DNA from: Pseudeuparius sepicola | Lineage: Eukaryota; Arthropoda; Insecta; Coleoptera; Anthribidae | Length of the DNA: 64,000 bases | Direction: 5' to 3' | NCBI GenBank assembly: GCA_963920635.1 | Contig: OY987298.1 | Coordinates: forward strand, 61,671,949 to 61,735,948 | Shown: in pieces, positions 23,113-33,699 of the stretch | How positions within the stretch are numbered: the stretch's first letter is position 1 | Layout of the letters: each line of letters opens with the position of its first letter | The notes under the pieces: model-generated | The model's database searches: none | The model's input: only the letters and a program-made list of their open reading frames with translations | What the model was told of the DNA's origin: nothing | Translations under genes and position numbers: made by a program

Positions 23113-23421
23113 ATGCAGTCGTTCCTGAATCACCTGAACAAGAATTTGATCTTCAAGAAATTCGAAAGCGTTCAAAATATGGAGGTGGGTGAAAATTTTC
23201 AAATCACGAGCGTGGACAAAGTGAACACGCAATACGGAGAGAAGGTCTACGTCGAGTTCGAAGAATTTAAGACGGTGCTGCCGCAACGATACACGGCCGA
23301 GTTTACGCCCCAACGGATCGAAGAAATTAACAGGGATATCGGTAACGGAAGGAGGTATTACATGAAGAGTCTTGGGCCCGTCGGCCGATCTACAAATATC
23401 GAATTTATTGTAGAACCATGA
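23113..23421 (+). CDS. 102-residue protein of the palindromic element, left copy
   Basis: Complete frame from an ATG in good context (TTCAAAATG) to TGA. I do not recognise a named family. The protein has a short helical start, then alternating hydrophobic strands with a VNTQYGEKVYVEF core followed by TVLPQRYTAEFT, a helical segment (RIEEINRD) and a final strand (TNIEFIVEP). This pattern would fit a small beta-barrel or single-stranded-DNA-binding fold, but that is inference. The right-arm copy encodes an identical protein despite a silent C/T difference at codon 7, which suggests selection or recent copying. It lies downstream of the GC-rich tip and TATA boxes, and its stop overlaps the next gene's start, so both are probably translated from one transcript. 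A role in element replication is plausible but unproven. Confidence 0.75.
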   Translation: MQSFLNHLNKNLIFKKFESVQNMEVGENFQITSVDKVNTQYGEKVYVEFEEFKTVLPQRYTAEFTPQRIEEINRDIGNGRRYYMKSLGPVGRSTNIEFIVEP

Positions 23422-23540
23422 CGAAGCTGGAGTACAGAAGAAAACTGCAACAATATTTGAAGAATTTAGAAGCATTGAAATATGAACTTATGTTATATGA
23501 AATTAAAATGAAGATAAAACATATTGACTTACACAATTAA
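23418..23540 (+). CDS. 40-residue coiled-coil-like protein overlapping the upstream gene by ATGA (left)
   Basis: The ATG at 23418-23420 overlaps the TGA of the 102-residue gene (23419-23421) in the form ATGA, an arrangement used for termination-reinitiation in compact viral and transposon genomes. The 40-codon frame ends in TAA at 23538-23540, only five bases before AATAAA. The protein is charged, with leucines spaced in a heptad-like manner (RRKLQQYLKNLEALKYELM), so a short coiled coil is likely. It has no known family. Being this short it could be a chance frame, but the exact overlap, the stop beside the poly-A signal and conservation in both arms argue for a real gene. Confidence 0.55.
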   Translation: MTKLEYRRKLQQYLKNLEALKYELMLYEIKMKIKHIDLHN

Positions 23541-23545
23541 TTTTT

Positions 23546-23551
23546 AATAAA
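23546..23551 (+). terminator. Poly-A signal AATAAA of the two-gene unit (left)
   Basis: AATAAA lies five bases after the stop of the 40-codon gene and is followed by T-rich and GT-rich sequence (TTTTGTTGTGTTTTTT near 23563-23579), the usual downstream element. Confidence 0.65.
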
Positions 23552-23680
23552 CGTTTAAAAATCTTTTGTTGTGTTTTTTTATAAGAATCTTTGTGTTGAA
23601 GGGAAAACACCTGAAGCATCATATTATAATAAAACTCTCACTCTAAGCAATAATATCACTCTATTCCACTGTTATGTGTA

Positions 23681-23700
23681 TACAGGGTGATTCTTAACTT
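23681..23700 (+). repeat. Orphan ITm end inside the left arm
   Basis: TACAGGGTGATTC begins at 23681 and is mirrored in the right arm near 36137-36153. No partner end was found inside the arm, so this is a fragment of an older insertion copied with the arm. Confidence 0.4.
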
Positions 23701-24408
23701 ATACACATAAATTTGGAAAATTGTAGGTTATGTCAAGTAATGGCTAATAATGAAAAAAAAAAAGTCTAATAAAATTGTTATCGATAAGGTCTGCGTTTGT
23801 GATCTTATGAACCATAATTTTTAATTTATTTGTGCAAATAAACCCCGAATTGTTCAAGTACACAAAATTATAACTCAGCTGTTGCGTTGCATCGGGTTAC
23901 TCGCTGCGAACGCGTGACCGCATAGTAAATATATAGTAAGAGAAAACACGTGGAATAGTTCACGACAGACGCCTGCTTTGTTTGGTCGAGCACTCAGCGA
24001 TTTTGCTGAAACCGCATATAGAACAATAGGCTACAAATTTCACCCAATTATCTTCTAAATAAAAAAATCTGAAAAAATTGCAGATAGAATAATAAACGGA
24101 AAATTTGGGAAAATCAGCATGTAACGCAAACGATTTAGGCCGGAATCTTCAACTAGACAGTATCAGGAAATGTGATACATTATGGTAAATAAGAAACCAC
24201 GTGGAACCGTATATGATGCGATGTACAACGTAAACAATTAGTACGTCAGGGGCTCGGATTTTCTGCTGATGCAGGTATATCGTGATTTCCAAATATATCT
24301 TCTGATCGGCTGATCGGAAAAAATCCTCATATAGCGCAATCGATTTTGGGGCCACCCCTTGGGGGGGGTGGACTTAGTCTACCCCGGGGTGGGTGGGGGG
24401 TGGCGGGT

Positions 24409-24472
24409 GGGCAACTACGTGCCAGGAGGAACGGAGGCCGAAGGCCTCCGTCCGACTGGCATGTAGTTGCCC
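24409..24472. repeat. Long GC-rich hairpin in the left arm
   Basis: Nested inverted repeats: an outer stem GGGCAACTACGTGCCAG pairs with 24456-24472, and an inner perfect stem ACGGAGGCC/GGCCTCCGT closes on a three-base loop GAA. It sits inside a strongly G-rich strand (24354-24410). A structure like this could act as a replication or recombination signal. It is mirrored at 35337-35400. Confidence 0.85.
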
Positions 24473-25271
24473 GAACAAAATCCACCCTTCCCCCTTGCAC
24501 GCGTTTCGCGCATGCGCAGTTCCGCACTTTTGATACCTATGAAAATTCGAAAAATTTTGAAAATTTTTTATTCAAAAAATGTAATTTTAAAAAGGTCCTG
24601 ATCCTATAATCCCGATAACATTTTGGGAAATTTTCATTTTTTGACGGTGAAATGTACAAGACAAGACTCAGACGAATGTTTTATATACAAGTGCCGATAG
24701 AATTTTTTCGAGTGACTGATAAAAACAGTTATTATAATAGTTAGTCGGAAGGCCCCAGATAACATAGGAAATTTTGTTTGAACAAAATCTGTAAAAAAAA
24801 TCCAAGACGTGAAAATGTAGGTAGAATTTTCGAATAAGTTTTGTATACCGGTAAAAATATATGTAAAGGTAAAAATAACGTCAGTTTCACTCGGAAAAAA
24901 ATGATGAAAAAATTTCAGTAAAAAAAATACGATGTATAGGTTGTACCAAAAAAAAATTGGAAATAATTATTTATTCCAGTAAAATATACACAAGACCGAA
25001 AAAGGTAATTGCGCGGCTGTCCCATTTTATACACCCTAGCTGTTTCAGTTCATCTCGTTTGGAAAAATTTTAGGGGTTATTACTTTTTTAAATACCGGTT
25101 TCCTCAACCTTATTTGAAAGTAAATATTTTTTAGTTCCCCACAGAAGGAAATAATGACGATATTTTATACCGGTGGATTCAAAAAATATATAAGGTTAGG
25201 AAAAAACCTTGGTAGGCAAACGCGGCTCTGCTGACCAGACAAAAAAAAACCTTAGTCGACAAATAATGGCC

Positions 25272-25330
25272 TATAAGAAGGGTGCGTGATTCCACGTATC
25301 AGTTCGAGTGCTCCAAGATGCAAGTAAGTA
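25272..25330 (+). promoter_or_regulatory. Canonical TATA plus initiator core promoter with following splice donor (left arm)
   Basis: TATAAG at 25272-25277 and the arthropod initiator TCAGTTC at 25299-25305 are 29 bp apart (TATA to A+1), the textbook distance. About 17 bp further an ATG is followed at once by CAA and GTAAGT, a consensus 5' splice site, giving a two-codon first coding exon. Any transcript would run inward through the minisatellites. The mirror copy lies at 34479-34537. No downstream coding exon was identified. Confidence 0.5.
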
Positions 25331-25339
25331 TATACCAGC

Positions 25340-25460
25340 TGTCCCATTTTTAAACAGCTAGATATTTGGAAACCTTTCGTAAAAAATTCCCAAGGATTAC
25401 ATGAGCAAAAGAAAGAAAAAAATGTAAATATACCAGCTGTCCCATTTATAAACCGCTTGA
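25340..25460 (+). repeat. Repeated GCTGTCCCATTT motif (left arm)
   Basis: The word GCTGTCCCATTTT/A followed by AAACAGCTAGATAT-TGGAAAC or a close variant occurs near 25338 and 25436. The bare GCTGTCCCATTTTAT core also occurs near 25016 and 26823, so there are four copies per arm. This suggests a degraded tandem unit or a recurrent cis-motif. Confidence 0.6.
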
Positions 25461-25547
25461 TATCTTGGAAACGAAAACTTATATAAAGGAAGTAAAAGCT
25501 ATATCTTAATAGGCGGAGGACCGACTGTCATTCAGACAGGTGAAAAT

Positions 25548-26065
25548 TTTTTGTGATTTTTTGTAGAAGTTTTTTGCCAAAATTTTTTTTCGTCAATTTT
25601 TTTTTGCCAATTTTTTTTTTTGTCAAAATTTTTTTTTTGAAAATTTTTTTTTGTCAAATTTTTTTTTGCAAAATTTTTTTTCCCAAATTTTTTTTTCGTC
25701 AAAATTTTTTTCCCCAAATTTTTTTTTCGTCAAAATTTTTTTCCCCAAATTTTTTTTTCTTCAAAATTTTTTTGTCAAATTTTTTTTTTGACAATTTTTT
25801 TTGCCAAAATTTTTTTTTACCAAATTTTTTTTTGCCAAATTTTTTTTTGCCAAATTTTTTTTTGCCAAATTTTTTTTTGTCAAAATTTTTTGTCAAAATT
25901 TTTTTTTGCCAATTTTTTTTTTTGTCAAAATTTTTTTTGTCAAAATTTTTTTTTGTAAAATTTTTTTTGACATTTTTTTTGCCAAATTTTTTTTTGTCGA
26001 ATTTTTTTTTGCCAATTTTTTTTTTTGCCAAATTCTTTTTCGACAAAATTTTTTTTGATACAAAT
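25548..26065 (+). repeat. Poly-T/GCCAAA minisatellite (left arm)
   Basis: About 30 short units of roughly 15-18 bp, each a T-run followed by GCCAAA, GTCAAA or a similar hexamer. Long frames on both strands (up to 176 codons, Phe- or Lys-rich) are products of the repeat and not genes. The right arm has the same array, about 50 bp longer. Confidence 0.9.
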
Positions 26066-26934
26066 ATAATTGCTAACGTTTAATTTGTTTACCCCATTTA
26101 CGAAAATGATAACAAAATTGGATCAGACAAGATGTTTTTTCGAAGTATAGTTTTTAAACACAGGGTGCCACCACCGGTTTTACGATATAGGTTTCAAAAT
26201 GCGACGCAAGTACATAAAAAAATACCCTAGAGATAAGAAAACAAAATATAACTCACCGAAAGATTCTTGATGATGTATAAAAAGAAATCAGGTTACATCT
26301 AATGCCCCAGACAGTAAAATAAACATCCCCGAGCTATCAGATATAACCAAACATCATTTTTCTAACGGCACAGTCATTTTCACGGGAAAAACAACCAGTA
26401 ACCGTTCAAATTCCATAGATAGGTACTGCCGTAATACAAAATTTCACTGAACTACGCGTATCTATTATACTGAAGTAGGTACTGATACACTTCCATCTTT
26501 CCAAAGAAAAACAAACACGAAACTCAGACTTTTCATATATTTATTACAACGCCTCGATAGAGTCTTTATCTGTGGCCACGACCGAGAATCTACTGAAGCA
26601 AGTGCGACGCATAGGACGTGAAAAGTGCCGAGTTGGTTTTATTAAACAATGAAACTTATACCTACGTATATATAAAATAAATGAGAAATATGCCAGAGAT
26701 GTGAAACCTAATTGTGTTGCAAGTTTGAGGGTCCAAAAAAAATATTGGCTTTAATTTTTTAAGGTGAGAAACACATCTAACAGCCAGTTTGGAAATATAC
26801 AAGGCAAAAAAAGTAGTGATGTGGCTGTCCCATTTTATGTTTTATACAGGTTGGGTTATTTTAGAATAGTTGTTCAATAGACCGAGACAACATCATAAAC
26901 GCTTCCCGTTAGAACAGAATCTGATGAAAAGAAA

Positions 26935-27180
26935 AATTCCATCTGGGTCAAGCTACTACATAACCAAAATAAAAAATACTGAACGTTATAAAATTTAAAA
27001 AATCATATTTTCAACGGATTTTTATCCTCTGAAAATTGTTCTTGTGTAAAATTCAGTTTCACTGGGTCAAGCTAGGTGGTAACTATATAACCAAAATAAA
27101 AAATACTGAACGTTATAAAATTTAAAAAATCATATTTTCAAGGGATTTTTGTCCTCTGAAAATTGGTTTTGTGTAAATTG
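26935..27180 (+). repeat. Tandem duplication of about 120 bp (left arm)
   Basis: The segment from TGGGTCAAGCTA to CCTCTGAAAATTG occurs twice in a row with small differences. It is mirrored near 32580-32815. Confidence 0.75.
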
Positions 27181-28214
27181 AGTTTCAATAAGTTACTAAT
27201 TGAGATAATAGGAAAAAAATCTTAAGAATCTCTTATAGAATTCTGAGACAACGACCCTGAGAGTAAATATCATACAAAAATCTTTGTGCGTTGACTTTCA
27301 ACTCAATTTAATAATTAGGTTTAATAATGACAATTTTCTCGATTATCTAGAATCAAAAATATTGCGAGTGGCAATTCACAATTTTCTAGATATCATGTGA
27401 AGCCTTAATTTTGCGTCGTAAGTTAGAGGATCCAAAAATATTGGCTTAAATTGTTTAGTAAATGCGATTAAAATATGTTTAGTTTATCAACAGTTAATTG
27501 TAACAGCTTATAATCTTAGAAGCTAAACTCTTTAAAAAAATTTTTAGACAAAAAGTTGTAGTTTAATAATGGTCAGTTGGATTCCTTTTGAATCATGTTT
27601 GCATATTACCTACAAGGAGTTACAACCTCAAAACATAGAAATCGCTCATTTTAAACCGATTTAATAAAAATTTCACCAAAACAATACTTTCACTCATATG
27701 ATACACTTCTGATTAATAAAAAAGGCACCATAGGTAGTAATAATAAGATATTCAACGGAATTTTTATCGACTGTTTGCCCATTTTGCTAGCTTTTGGGGG
27801 TATTCCTTGATATTTTAGACGGATAAAAATGAATAACTAAAATACAAAACGCACTGTTGACTTTACTTACGTGAATAGTAAGCCTATAATACGTATCGAA
27901 AACAGAGAAATATTCAGGTCAAGAAAAAAATGGCCTAATTTACAAGTTTGTTAATCAAAAACTACCTTTTGGCTTTTCATTTTGATGAGAAAATACGTCT
28001 AATTAGTAAGTCAAATAAATGGGACATCATGAAAGATATACTAATAATTGAACAAATGCTATCTTAGTTCTATAGGCAGAAAGGTACTATGGGTAGTAAT
28101 AGTTTTGGGATCAAAAGACGACCTGTTAGCTTTTAAATTTGTTAAGAAAATACGTCTAATGAAATCGAAAGTAGGTAACTAGGTTTTGGTTAACATTTCG
28201 TTAACGCGTTGATG
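27181..28214. other. AT-rich arm sequence without a gene (left)
   Basis: No frame longer than chance and no recognised motif. The sequence is faithfully mirrored in the right arm (about 31546-32579). Confidence 0.45.
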
Positions 28215-29535
28215 AATAAGAATGCAAGTGAAAAGTAGACCGAATTTCCCAAAAAACGGTGAGTGACCAAACAAGTTATTATAAAAAGTGGCTCGGGAGA
28301 CCGATGTAACCTAGAAAACGCCTTTCCTTCGAATAGAAAGTAAAAAAAAGTTGCAAAATGGGACTTAGATGAATATTTGATGCAAGTGAAAAGTAGGCAG
28401 AATTTTCGAAAATCGGGGACGGATCAAAAAATATTAAGTTGATCGGGAGGTTGAGATAACCTTTGAAACACCTTTCATTCCGACAGAATCTGACAAAAAA
28501 TTCCAAGAAAATTTTAGACGACTGTTTGCAAGTGAAAAGTATACATAATTTTTTTTGAAAAAACTGAGACTGACCAAAAAAAATAGATATTAGAAAATTT
28601 TGCTCGGGAGATCGAGGTAACATAGAAAACGCCTTTCATTCGAATATAATCTGAAATAAATTCCGAGATGGGACTTAGACGAATGTTTGATGCAAGTGGA
28701 AAGTAGACCGAATTGCCGAAAAACGCGGGAGGTCGAGGTAACCTAGGAAAAACGCCTTTTATTCGAACAGAATCTGACAAAAAAATCCAAGACGAATGTT
28801 TGATGCAATTGAAAGGTAGACAGAATTTTAGAAAAACGGCAACTGATCAAAAAATATATATTCGAAAATTTTGGTCGGGAGCCCGAGGTAACCTAGAAAA
28901 CGCCTTTCGTTCTAACAGAATCCGACAAAAAAATTCCAAGACGGGATGGTAGTGGGACGAATGTTTGACGGAAGTTAAAAGTAGACAGAATATTAAAAAA
29001 CGAGAACCGACCAAATAGTTATTAGAAAAAGTGGCTCAGGAGGTCGAGGTAACCTAGGAAATGCCTTTAGTTTGAAAAGAATCTGACAAACAAAAAATCC
29101 AAGACGAATATTTGATGCAATTGAAAGGTAGACAGGATTTTAGAAAAACGGCAACTGATCAAAAAAATATATATTCGAAAATTTTGGTCGGGAGCTCGAG
29201 GTAACCTAGAAAATGCCTTTCGTTCGAACAGAATCCGACAAAAAAATTCCAAGACGGGATGGTAGTTGGACGAGTGTTTGACGCAAGTTAAAAGTAGACA
29301 GAATATTAAAAAACGAGAACCGACCAAATAGTTATTAGAAGAAGTGGGTCGGGAGGTCGAGGTAACCTAGGAAATGCCTTTCGTTCGAACAGAATTCGAC
29401 AAAAAAAAATTCCAAGACATGACTTAGAAAAATATTCATTTGATGCAGATGAAAAAGAGACAGCATTTCCAAAAAAAACTTCGACTGACCTAAAAGTTAT
29501 TAGAAAAAGTTGCTCGGGAGGCCGATGTCTAGCAA
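28215..29535 (+). repeat. Minisatellite of about 156 bp, eight units (left arm)
   Basis: Units share GGTCGAGGTAACCTAGGAAA, then CGCCTTTCGTTCGAACAG, then AATCTGACAAAAAA-TTCCAAGACG, then TTTGATGCAAGTGAAAAGTAG. I count eight GTAACCTAG-type junctions here against six in the right arm. Diverged single units also appear near 24640-24840 and 26880-26960. Frames across the array are repeat artefacts. Confidence 0.9.
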
Positions 29536-29649
29536 AATATAACACCATTGCACCAGAGTTATTTCCATCTACGTAACATTATTGGCGTGGTGGTCGACTA
29601 ATCGCGTTCACTATTAAATTAATTATGACTGGTCAAATACGTATATAAT

Positions 29650-30060
29650 GCAAATTAAAAAACGCTTTAACGAAGCGTTTACAATGCGTTAACGAGGATT
29701 GACAGCGCGTTAACAAGGCGTTACCAACGCGTTAAAGGCGTGAAAGAAGCGTTATCAACGTGTTAAACGCGTGAAAGAAGCGTTATCCATGCGTTACGCG
29801 TTAACGAAGCGTTATCAACGCGTTAACAACGCGTTATCCATGCGTTAACTACTAGTTATCGATTCGTTAACAATGCGTTAACGAACAACGCATTAACGAA
29901 CAATGCGTTAACGAAACGTTAACGACGTGTCAGCAAAGTTTTAACAAAGCATTAACGAAGCTTTAACATCGCGTCAATGCGTTAAGACGCGTTAAAACCG
30001 CGTTAACGAATCTTTGACGACGCATTAACGAAGCGTTGACGAGTGTGGAAGTGCGTGGAC
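29650..30060 (+). repeat. GCGTTAAC array at the palindrome centre (left side and spacer)
   Basis: More than twenty GCGTTAAC, GCGTTATC or related words recur at irregular spacings of about 8-20 bp. GTTAAC and ACGCGT are themselves palindromic. The part up to 29799 is mirrored on the right (30273-30410); the part after 29799 is unique to the spacer. Confidence 0.85.
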
Positions 30061-30272
30061 CCTCCAACTCCCAGAATCGCAACTTACACCAGATCAAACT
30101 CAACTGTGGAATCTTGTGACGTCACAGAGATGCTACTTTACATTTCTTTTAAGTAGTTAACCTAACCTAACATTATTGTCGCGGTGACCAAGAGGTTATC
30201 TACTGGTGAACCGATTACCATTGGTCAAAACTGACTTAATCCGCCTTTGATACACCTCTCCCAAATCCAATG
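30061..30272. other. Unpaired centre of the giant palindrome
   Basis: This is the only unique sequence of the element: no gene, one TGTGACGTCACA CRE-like palindrome (about 30116-30127) and AACCTAACCTAAC, which is about two and a half units of the insect telomere repeat TTAGG. The telomere match is short and may be chance. Confidence 0.5.
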
Positions 30273-30529
30273 GCGTAACGCATGGATAACGCTTCTTTCA
30301 CGCGTTTAACACGTTGATAACGCTTCTTTCACGCGTTTAACGCGTTGGTAACGCCTCGTTAACGCGCTGTCAATCCTCGTTAACGCATTGTAAACGCTTC
30401 GTTAAAGCGTTTTTTAATTTGCATTATATACGTATTTGACCAGTCATAATTAATTTAATAGTGAACGCGATTAGTCGACCACCACGCCAATAATGTTACG
30501 TAGATGGAAATAACTCTGGTGCAATGGTG

Positions 30530-31545
30530 TTATATTTTGCTAGACATCGGCCTCCCGAGCAACTTTTTCTAATAACTTTTAGGTCAGTCGAAGTTTTTTT
30601 TGGAAATGCTGTCTCTTTTTCATCTGCATCAAATGAATATTTTTCTAAGTCATGTCTTGGAATTTTTTTTTTGTCGAATTCTGTTCGAACGAAAGGCATT
30701 TCCTAGGTTACCTCGACCTCCCGAGCCACTTCTTCTAATAACTATTTGGTCGGTTCTCGTTTTTTAATATTCTGTCTACTTTTAACTTCCGTCAAACATT
30801 CGTCCCACTACCATCCCGTCTTGGAATTTTTTTGTCGGATTCTGTTAGAACGAAAGGCGTTTTCTAGGTTACCTCGGGCTCCCGACCAAAATTTTCGAAT
30901 ATATATTTTTTGATCAGTTGCCGTTTTTCTAAAATTCTGTCTACCTTTCAATTGCATCAAACATTCGTCTTGGAATTTTTTGTCAGATTCTGTTCGAATA
31001 AAAATCGTTTTTCCTAGGTTACCTCGACCTCCCGCGTTTTTCGGCAATTCGATCTACTTTCCACTTGCATCAAACATTCGTCTAAGTCCCATCTCGGAAT
31101 TTATTTCAGATTATATTCGAATGAAAGGCGTTTTCTATGTTACCTCGATCTCCCGAGCAAAATTTTCTAATATCTATTTTTTTTTGGTCAGTCTCAGTTT
31201 TTTCAAAAAAATTATGTATACTTGTCACTTGCAAACAGTCGTCTAAAATTTTCTTGGAATTTTTTGTCAGATTCTGTCGGAATGAAAGGTGTTTCATAGG
31301 TTATCTCAACCTCCCGATCAACTTAATATTTTTTGATCCGTCCCCGATTTTCGAAAATTCTGCCTACTTTTCACTTGCATCAAATATTCATCTAAGTCCC
31401 ATTTTGCAACTTTTTTTTACTTTCTATTCGAAGGAAAGGCGTTTTCTAGGTTACATCGGTCTCCCGAGCCACTTTTTATAATAACTTGTGTGGTCACTCA
31501 CCGTTTTTTGGGAAATTCGGTCTACTTTTCACTTGCATTCTTATT
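30530..31545 (-). repeat. Minisatellite of about 156 bp, six units (right arm)
   Basis: Mirror of 28215-29535 but shorter by 312 bp, exactly two units. Confidence 0.9.
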
Positions 31546-33699
31546 CATCAACGCGTTAACGAAATGTTAACCAAAACCTAGTTACTACTTTCGATTTCAT
31601 TAGACGTATTTTCTTAACAAATTTAAAAGCTAACAGGTCGTCTTTTGATCCCAAAACTATTACTACCCATAGTACCTTTCTGCCTATAGAACTAAGATAG
31701 CATTTGTTCAATTATTAGTATATCTTTCATGATGTCCCATTTATTTGACTTACTAATTAGACGTATTTTCTCATCAAAATGAAAAGCCAAAAGGTAGTTT
31801 TTGATTAACAAATTTGTAAATTAGGCCATTTTTTTCTTGACCTGAATATTTCTCTGTTTTCGATACGTATTATAGGCTTACTATTCACGTAAGTAAAGTC
31901 AACAGTGCGTTTTGTATTTTAGTTATTCATTTTTATCCGTCTAAAATATCAAGGAATACCCCCAAAAGCTAGCAAAATGGGCAAACAGTCGATAAAAATT
32001 CCGTTGAATATCTTATTATTACTACCTAAGGTGCCTTTTTTATTAATCAGAAGTGTATCATATGAGTGAAAGTATTGTTTTGGTGAAATTTTTATTAAAT
32101 CGGTTTAAAATGAGCGATTTCTATGTTTTGAGGTTGTAACTCCTTGTAGGTAATATGCAAACATGATTCAAAAGGAATCCAACTGACCATTATTAAACTA
32201 CAACTTTTTGTCTAAAAATTTTTTAAAGAGTTTAGCTTCTAAGATTATAAGCTGTTACAATTAACTGTTGATAAACTAAACATATTTTAATCGCATTTAC
32301 TAAACAATTTAAGCCAATATTTTTGGATCCTCTAACTTACGACGCAAAATTAAGGCTTCACATGATATCTAGAAAATTGTGAATTGCCACTCGCAATATT
32401 TTTGATTCTAGATAATCGAGAAAATTGTCATTATTAAACCTAATTATTAAATTGAGTTGAAAGTCAACGCACAAAGATTTTTGTATGATATTTACTCTCA
32501 GGGTCGTTGTCTCAGAATTCTATAAGAGATTCTTAAGATTTTTTTCCTATTATCTCAATTAGTAACTTATTGAAACTCAATTTATCAAAACCAATTTTCA
32601 GAGGACAAAAATCCCTTGAAAATATGATTTTTTAAATTTTATAACGTTCAGTATTTTTTATTTTGGTTATATAGTTACCACCTAGCTTGACCCAGTGAAA
32701 CTGAATTTTACACAAGAACAATTTTCAGAGGATAAAAATCCGTTGAAAATATGATTTTTTAAATTTTATAACGTTCAGTATTTTTTATTTTGGTTATGTA
32801 GTAGCTTGACCCAGATGGAATTTTTCTTTTCATCAGATTCTGTTCTAACGGGAAGCGTTTATGATGTTGTCTCGGTCTATTGAACAACTATTCTAAAATA
32901 ACCCAACCTGTATAAAACATAAAATGGGACAGCCACATCACTACTTTTTTTTGCCTTGTATATTTCCAAACTGGCTGTTAGATGTGTTTCTCACCTTAAA
33001 AAATTAAAGCCAATATTTTTTTTGGACCCTCAAACTTGCAACACAATTAGGTTTCACATCTCTGGCATATTTCTCATTTATTTTATATATACGTAGGTAT
33101 AAGTTTCATTGTTTAATAAAACCAACTCGGCACTTTTCACGTCCTATGCGTCGCACTTGCTTCAGTAGATTCTCGGTCGTGCCCAGGATAAAGACTCTAT
33201 CGAGGCGTTGTAATAAATATATGAAAAGTCTGAGTTTCGTGTTTGTTTTTCTTTGGAAAGATGGAAGTGTATCAGTACCTACTTCAGTATAATAGATACG
33301 CGTAGTTCAGTGAAATTTTGGATTACGGCAGTACCTATCTATGGAATTTGAACGGTTACTGGTTGTTTTTCCCGTGAAAATGACTGTGCCGTTAGAAAAA
33401 TGATGTTTGGTTATATCTGATAGCTCGGGGATGTTTATTTTACTGTCTGGGGCATTAGATGTAACCTGATTTCTTTTTATACATCATCAAGAATCTTTCG
33501 GTGAGTTGTATTTTGTTTTCTTATCTCTAGGGTATTTTTTTATGTACTTGCGTCACATTTTGAAACCTATATCGTAAAACCGGTGGTGGCACCCTGTGTT
33601 TAAAAACTATACTTCGAAAAAACATCTTGTCTGATCCAATTTTGTTATCATTTTCGTAAATGGGGTAAACAAATTAAACGTTAGCAATTATATTTGTAT

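Larger units (their letters stand above)
22748..29799 (+). repeat. Left arm of the giant palindrome
   Basis: Mirrors the right arm. Paired coordinates sum to 59834 in the outer part, 59809 after a 25-bp insertion present only on the right, about 59760 after the poly-T minisatellite, and 60072 after a 312-bp excess on the left. These steps locate all the larger length differences. The inner limit is at GCGTTACGC (29791-29799). Confidence 0.9.

Noticed and set aside
23077..23475. A 132-codon frame antisense to the 102-residue gene (mirrored at 36359-36757)
   Set aside because: It overlaps the better supported gene fully, on the opposite strand, without its own promoter or poly-A signal. It is a shadow frame.
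24327..24609. GC-rich frames of 66-87 codons over the hairpin region
   Set aside because: Low-complexity Gly/Arg/Pro composition caused by the G-rich tract and the hairpin. No start context or homology.
25532..26083. Frames of up to 176 codons rich in Phe or Lys, mirrored at 33674-34214
   Set aside because: They are translations of the poly-T/GCCAAA minisatellite. All frames stay open because the units lack stops, and the composition is pure repeat.
28279..29548. Frames of 79-114 codons over the 156-bp minisatellite
   Set aside because: They repeat with the satellite period and are broken differently in each unit.
30170..30184. Telomere repeat at the palindrome centre
   Set aside because: Only about two and a half CCTAA units, too short to claim telomeric origin.
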